This document shows, in pieces, positions 1-6,400 of a stretch of 12,836 nt of DNA. Position 1 is the first letter of the stretch, and each line of letters opens with the position of its first letter. Origin of the DNA: Phoronis ovalis. Taxonomy: Eukaryota > Phoronida > Phoronidae. The translations under genes and the position numbers were made by a program. The DNA is taken from assembly GCA_028565635.1 (NCBI GenBank), contig JAOXYB010042204.1, forward strand, positions 1 through 12,836, written 5' to 3'. The notes beneath the pieces are model-generated. The model worked only from the letters and a program-made list of their open reading frames with translations. It searched no databases and was not told the DNA's origin.

Positions 1-261
1 ACACCAACTTCTACTGATAGTTGCACGTCCTGAACTATGACCCTACGTTGCCGTAGGCAAGATAGTAGGGTCATAAAGCTAGGACTAACTTACTATCAAA
101 TAATCTGGTTGGGGACTATGTCACAACTGTGACTTGTTTATTTTAGGAGGGAGAATTGTATCCAGGACTAATGAAAGTTAAGTGTTCATTTACAAGATTT
201 CAGCCTGAAAAAGTTAACAGATATGTTCATCAACAATTTATCATTGCTATTGTCTTTATAG
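1..261. other. Intron end, no coding exon recognised
   Basis: AT-rich sequence leading to the acceptor at 260-261. Apart from the inverted repeat at 36-75, I see no feature. No candidate start exon that ends in the right phase could be supported. Confidence 0.7.
36..75. repeat. Inverted repeat with an alternative inner hairpin
   Basis: TATGACCCTAC (36-46) pairs perfectly with GTAGGGTCATA (65-75) around an 18-nt loop. An overlapping hairpin, CCTACG (42-47) with CGTAGG (52-57) around the loop TTGC, uses part of the same left arm, so the two folds exclude each other. It is probably a transposon remnant or terminus. Its function is unknown. Confidence 0.6.
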
Positions 262-439
262 GTAGTTGATTCTACCACAGATGATATACAAGCATGGATT
301 CACAAAGTTGAAGAAGTCACTAATCATGCTGCTGCCAAAACATTTGGTCTTCCTTACTCTGGACCAAAGATTAGTGCTAAGTATGATGTGCTAGGTACTG
401 TAGAACAACTGCGGGAACATGATGACACACATGCTGAAG
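262..439 (+). CDS. CCDC191: CCDC191-like, visible exon 1 (internal exon)
   Basis: The acceptor is TTGTCTTTATAG at 250-261 and the donor GAAG|GTAAAAG at 440. The frame starts at phase 0 and leaves one base (phase 1). It codes for about 59 residues, including DIQAWIHKVEE and LREHDDTHAE, which match the conserved N-terminal region of CCDC191. There is an in-frame TAG at 259-261 and no in-frame ATG within the exon, so this cannot be the initiating exon. The start exon must lie upstream, probably outside the window. Confidence 0.9.
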
Positions 440-3400
440 GTAAAAGTCAAATTATTCTTCAAGGTCGTTATACTATAATTATATATTTGATATATTCCTG
501 TAATGAAATAGGTATCCCACTAGCGGGGTTCAAACCACCAGGCTCTCAGTTCTCGCTAGGCCAACAGGGATATCCCTCTTGGCCAAAGATAATATGAAGC
601 TCTAAATACTCTTATGCTATATATCTTCTTCCCAGAAGTAAGCTGCATCCTCGCATTCTTCGTTTAGTTTCATTAGACATTTAAGTAAAATATGTAAACT
701 GACCAAAAAAATCTGCACCTATAACTAGGCATGCCATTTTAAATAGGTAACCACTATTACCATTAAGTCAAAACAAATATCCCCATTAGTAAAAGCTAAT
801 AGGAGGCACTATACTGTATATTAGTTAGGTATTTTATATAATGAGCTAGCTACTTTGTTATTAGACATTTTAGTATCTTTCCCTGAAACATTAGGGAAAA
901 TCTCAAAAGTTTGCAAACCGATTCTATACGAGCATTTTTCGTTTAGTGGGTGGGTGGTTCAAGGCCCCATACGTATAGAAATCGATAAAATCGCAAAACT
1001 ATCTGAAAAGTACTTGCAAAGTTTGGTCCCGTAAAAAAACATTATTAACCACGATTTCTGAGATGTTTCAATGTTCTTCCGCTTGGTGACGTGAATACTG
1101 ATATCCGGTTTACCTACGACATCTCGCGGAAGAAAATGGGACTAATATTACGACATTTCTATGTATTTTACATTACTGCTGTAAGTAAGTCTGATTCCAA
1201 AATGGCGAGACAGTTGACTTTGTTTGGCACTTTCGCAGCGCAAAAAAATCTGTACCAATACGAACCACAAAGTACGAGCACTTTATGAACAATTTAGCAG
1301 AAGAAAATTCATCACCGACTTTGCAGGTATGTCGATCGAATATTTTATGCTTTTTATAGGGCCGAGATTTTGTACGCACGTTTTTTGCAGATGGCATGCA
1401 TGTTGTTTGCTCGTCAATGATGATAATTCATATGAATGAAAACGTCTCTATTGTTAATCTGATGTTCGCGATGATGATGTTTTTTAAAAAACTGTATTCT
1501 ATTCAGATAGGACTTTCGTTCCATGTTCATATCTTTATGCAACGCCTAGTATGATCAGTTCATACGTTTGGCCAAGGAACATGCATTCTAGAAGAAAGGA
1601 AAAGTTTTTTGCTGTATGAAATTAGAGATATTTTTGTCTTCAATTATAAGAAATAAATAAGGATTTATAAAATGAATTGGAAATATTAAATAAACTGTAT
1701 ACTGGAATCAGTGCTCTCATAAAAGAGATATTCATTTTTTATACATACACAGCAAGAAGTGTAATCCTCCAACATTTGTATTTTACTAATTCATACATTG
1801 CATAGGTTGAGGTGCTTTGATTGTGTGGCCAAGAACATGAACATGTATTAAAATATCTTTAATACTACTTTGTTTAATATTTACAGGATGTAAAAAAAGG
1901 GTGACATCAAGTGGAAGGTAGAAAAAAACATTGGACACCTTCAATATGTAATTACAGGGCAGCCAGCCCATATTATTTGAGGAAGCACAAGGACATGTAA
2001 AGAGACAGCGTACAGTAATGTAGTTTTAATGAAGTATTTATGCATGTAGTTTAAAATAAAAGGACATGTATATTGAATCTTTAATAATATTTGTGTTTGT
2101 TTTTGTACAACCGACATCCATACATTTATTGGTGGGGGTGGGTGCTATGTAAACGTGTGATTTTATACCGAAAAATCACAAACCAACATCCATACATTTA
2201 GAGGGGGTGGGTGGGTGGTAAAATCTATAGGAACACAGTTCGTATAGAATCGGTTTGTGAACTTTTGAGATCTTCCCTTACATGTGAAATGTTTGTTTTT
2301 GTGACTGCCTAGCAGTAACTGTCATTTGTGTATTGCTATCTTGGAATCTATGTGTTGCTTATTGTGAATGATAAATGGCCATCGGGTATCTTCGTAATAA
2401 GTCATTTCCATTTTAATTATCTCTTGGACATATTATTGTACGTTAGATAGGGATATATGTGTTACTTACAGGTCTGCTGTGGGTTATTATATGGCTTAGA
2501 TCACTGACTGTCGAATAGTTGGAATTAAATTATGTGCCTTTTATGTATTTCATGACCTCACATAAAACTTTTGATGGTACAAAATGCTGCATAAACAGTG
2601 CTTATATCAATTGAAATGGTACAAGAGGTTATCTTAACTGTTGAAGTCTTAGCAGCTAGGTCTTATGAATAATTCAGTGAGAGTTGTTTAGTTTGGTAAC
2701 TGATCCCCGTAATGATAATTGTTTTCTGTTTTTGCAGCTCAAGAATTGATAGAACAGTGGATGTTAGATAAAGTAGATTTAGGTGATGAATTTAAAGATT
2801 ATCTAGATCCTAGCTGGGAATCTGCAGAAGTCAATGTTACTTCATCGAATTTGGTCAAAAATGATCTCTTCAGGTGGGAGAACACTGTGGGTGGGAAGGG
2901 AAAACAGCATTTTGATGGTAAGTTCTTATTTTAAGTTTGGTGGAAAAAGATATCGTAATTTAATAATGTAATTACTTCTGTTATCACATTTTTAGCTATT
3001 AGTTATGAAAACTTGATGTTTCTGAAAATTTAATTAAATATTTGATTCTAGCTTTCACCTGTGGCTATGAAGAACAAGATGAAAATGAAATTGTGGGTAA
3101 CATTCTACAAAACTTGATGGAAAAGGAGGTATTAAAACCTACGTTTGTCAATGATCTTTGCACAGACAAATCAAAGAAGACAGTTGATCCTAAGTTAAAA
3201 ATGGAACTGCGTCATCAGAAGGTTGTTTTTCACTTTGTTTTTCTTTGACTTTTATCAGGTGCCAAGTTTAATTTATGATGAAAATATGTTAATAATACTA
3301 ATGTAAAATAAAAAATCTTAAAATGAATTATTATGCCTTACTTACACAGCAACAGATTCAACTTATAAGTTTAGTTTGGATTTGTGATCCTTTATTTTAT

Positions 3401-6400
3401 TTTAACCTCCACCTGAAAAGCTTGAACAAATGGTTGACTCAGCATTGTATTACCTATTTTATTGCAGTAAACTAATGATAAAATATTGTATACTGTACTT
3501 CAAATACTGCTGACCACTGAAAACAATAACCATTAAATAGATTGACTAGGAGAAAAAACATTCCTGATGGACATTATTAAAGTAGTTTGTGGTAAATTGT
3601 TATTGCATATCTGCCAAGTTGGCAGAATTTTAGAGCAGGAGATTCAGTATTTTCTGTCAATTTTCTACCGAAAGCAATGGCAGTAAATAAGCTACAAAGT
3701 GGGAGTCTGACTCCTGCAATGGGAGACTTGACAGCTATGTTATTGAATTATATATTGAATTATTATATATGACATAGTACTTTGGGTGATAGATACTGTC
3801 TGTTCATCCTTTGTACACATGCTTGTGTATTACAGTTTGGTTCCCATGGTGACAAGGCAATGCTTGAGCATTTAACTTTAGCCAATTACAGTTTTATTCA
3901 GTATGTTAATTCTGCATGGCACAAGTTCACCAATTTTTGTTCAAGTGCTGATTTTCTTTTGTATTTTAAGGTTAAAGAGAACAGAGAAAAACGACAGAAA
4001 GAACTTGAAATGACAAGAATGGAAAAACGAAAACAGAAAGATGTCCAGTTGAAAGCGAAGCAAATTATACTAAAGGTGTGCTTTTCTTCAGGAACAAATG
4101 TATCTTTAATACTTGTCGTAGATTATTTCAAGTTTTGAAATATTTAACAGTTCTATAGCACGCTGCAATTTAATTGAGTCTTAGGCAGTATTTTCTAAAA
4201 TGCAACATTCCAACCTAGCATACAAACTTTCTTATGCACTTTTAAAATGTTTTCTTACCTGTGTGGAAAAGCATACTTTATGCATTTGGAGCAGACACTC
4301 TGTCCTTGTAATTATTAGGAGGAGCGAGATAAACAACTTAGACAGAAACACGAAGAAATGGAAATACAGAAAGAAATGGCCAGAATAAGGCGTGAGATGC
4401 AAGATGAAAGACAACAGAAAGAGCAGGAAAGAGAAATGTAAGTATTGGCTGAATTATTCTACTAGATTTATTTGTTGTGTATGCTGTGTTTCAAATACTG
4501 ATGAATTATGGTCAATTTATTTCTAGAAAAAGAAGAGAAGCTGCATGTGAAAGGAGGGAAAGAGAAGCTGAAAATCTGTTTAATCTTGACAGTCAAATAT
4601 CCATTGCTACCTCTACACCAAAGACTACCAGAGAAACTACAAGGTAATTTGGACAGAATAATAAACTGAAATCCATATTCCAGTCCATGACAGATATATT
4701 AACTTATATGAAAATATTTTTTAATGATAGTTAAGTGGCTGATAGTTTTTTTTTTAAAGTCAACAAGGAAACAATAATTGTACTTGGATAGAACATGATA
4801 ATGTTGTAGATCTAATGTGTCAGAGAGGATACCAGTCTCAACAGCAGAGGACATGATCCCTGACGAGGAAATAACAAGACAAAAAGAATTTGTTAAGAAA
4901 AGAAATTTAAGCCGAGCTATGGTGAATATTGAAAGGAGAGAAGCTGCTCAGAGATTACAGGTACAGGTTATGCTGATTTTTAAATGTCTTCTACTTCCAT
5001 GCAAGCTGGGATCATGTTTTAAGGTATCAGAATATTTTTTGTTGTTGTTTATGGTTACTGCATGTTGGATGTCTTTATTGTCATTTTATCATTCATCTTT
5101 TTCCTTTTTGGTATCTACAGTATTTACAGAGGCATTTCTCAGCTTGGTATGATCTAGTCTTGGAGAACAGAATTAAACTGGGTAAAGCTAATGCTATGCA
5201 AGAATGGAAGTGCCTTTTGCGGGCTTGGAATGCCTGGAAAGCTTACACTCGCGCTCGGAGGTTGCAAAGGGAAGATATAGCTCATCAGGAAGAAATGAAG
5301 TATATGTATAAGTAAGAAACAAGTTGTTTAGATGTAGGTTACAGTGTTGTAATACAAAGGAATAGTGCTTCAAGACTGTAAATAGAAGACATGGTACAGT
5401 GTATTATTTTTTATCTGTAAATCACTACAATATGGATTAAAAATTGTAAGCCATTGAAAAGCCCCTGTTTAGGAGTTTTTTCTTTACATTCAAAATTTGT
5501 TTTAAATATTTTTAGCTTACCTTAACCTATATTTTTTTTATGCATAAATTATTTAGACTGAATCAGTATGCAGCTGACCACAGTAGACTGAAGTTATTAA
5601 GAAAATATTTCTTAGCTTGGCAAGTCTGGGTACAGCAACAACAAGCTCATAAAGAAGTAATGCAAGAGTCAAATAAAACAAAAAACAAAATGGCACAATT
5701 ATTAGAGGCTGCAGTTACTGGGAAATTATGGACAATTCAAAATGATGACATGCAGCTGAGTCTAAGCGAGAGTCATCGTTCCCTGCCAGATTCTACTAGA
5801 GAAAAAGTGGTAGGTACATGTCTGGGTAGTAATCCTGTTCCAATTTCCTAAATGTCCATATATAATCAGGTGTATGACCAAGAAACACAGATACTAGTAA
5901 CATAATTAAGGTTATAATTCTGTAGTACTAAGAGGTGAAAATGTATACATAATGTTTTCATTGTTTTAGGAAGAGCTATTTTCTCAGTCTGCTAAGAAAG
6001 CTACTACTGTGCATGAAAAAACCTCTAAACTGAAATTAAACAAACATGGCATTTTACAAAAACCAAGTGAACCATGGCAAGTTACAAGAAAACATTTAAA
6101 ACTGACTAAAGAACAAATTGCCCATCCACATATGCATCTAGCAAAAACTTCAGAAGGAGATAATTCCCAAGGTGATGCATTCCAAGAAGCAGTCTCTGGA
6201 GAAATCACAGAAAGGAGTGACAAAAATGATAAAAATACACGACCATGGGAGAAAGTTCCTTATAGTGTCAATAATATGGAACATAGACAGAAAGCGCAGC
6301 AGAAAATACTAGTGGAACAACAGCATAAGATTAAGGATCAAGAACGTATGATTCAGGAATTGATTTATAATCAACAACAACAATTATTACAGCAGCAGCT

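Larger units (their letters stand above)
891..2280. mobile_element. Degraded DNA transposon, TTA target duplication, about 36-bp TIRs
   Basis: The left end, GGGAAAATCTCAAAAGTTTG and onward (894-930), is matched in inverted orientation by 2242-2277, with only a few mismatches. TTA lies directly outside both ends (891-893 and 2278-2280), which is a 3-bp target duplication of the kind seen in PIF/Harbinger elements. The element body is 894-2277, about 1.38 kb. Inside the left end there is a further inverted copy of the CGATTCTATACG module (972-984). Both ends also carry TTTAG plus a GTGGGTGGGTGG tract (943-958 and 2199-2218). The interior holds broken coding remnants (1202-1326 and possibly 1958-2023) but no intact transposase. 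The superfamily is uncertain. Confidence 0.72.

Noticed and set aside
172-270. ATG-initiated frame starting MKVKCSFTRF as a possible start exon
   Set aside because: It runs out of frame through the acceptor at 260-261 and ends just after it, and it has no donor in the required phase.
1786-1971. 61-codon frame on the - strand inside the intron-1 transposon
   Set aside because: It has no similarity to a transposase that I recognise and is low in complexity.
3782-3970. Upstream extension of the exon 4 open frame
   Set aside because: The acceptor at 3969-3970 joins exactly in phase with exon 3 and restores the conserved RHQKVKENR stretch. The extension is Cys/Phe-rich and unlike the family.
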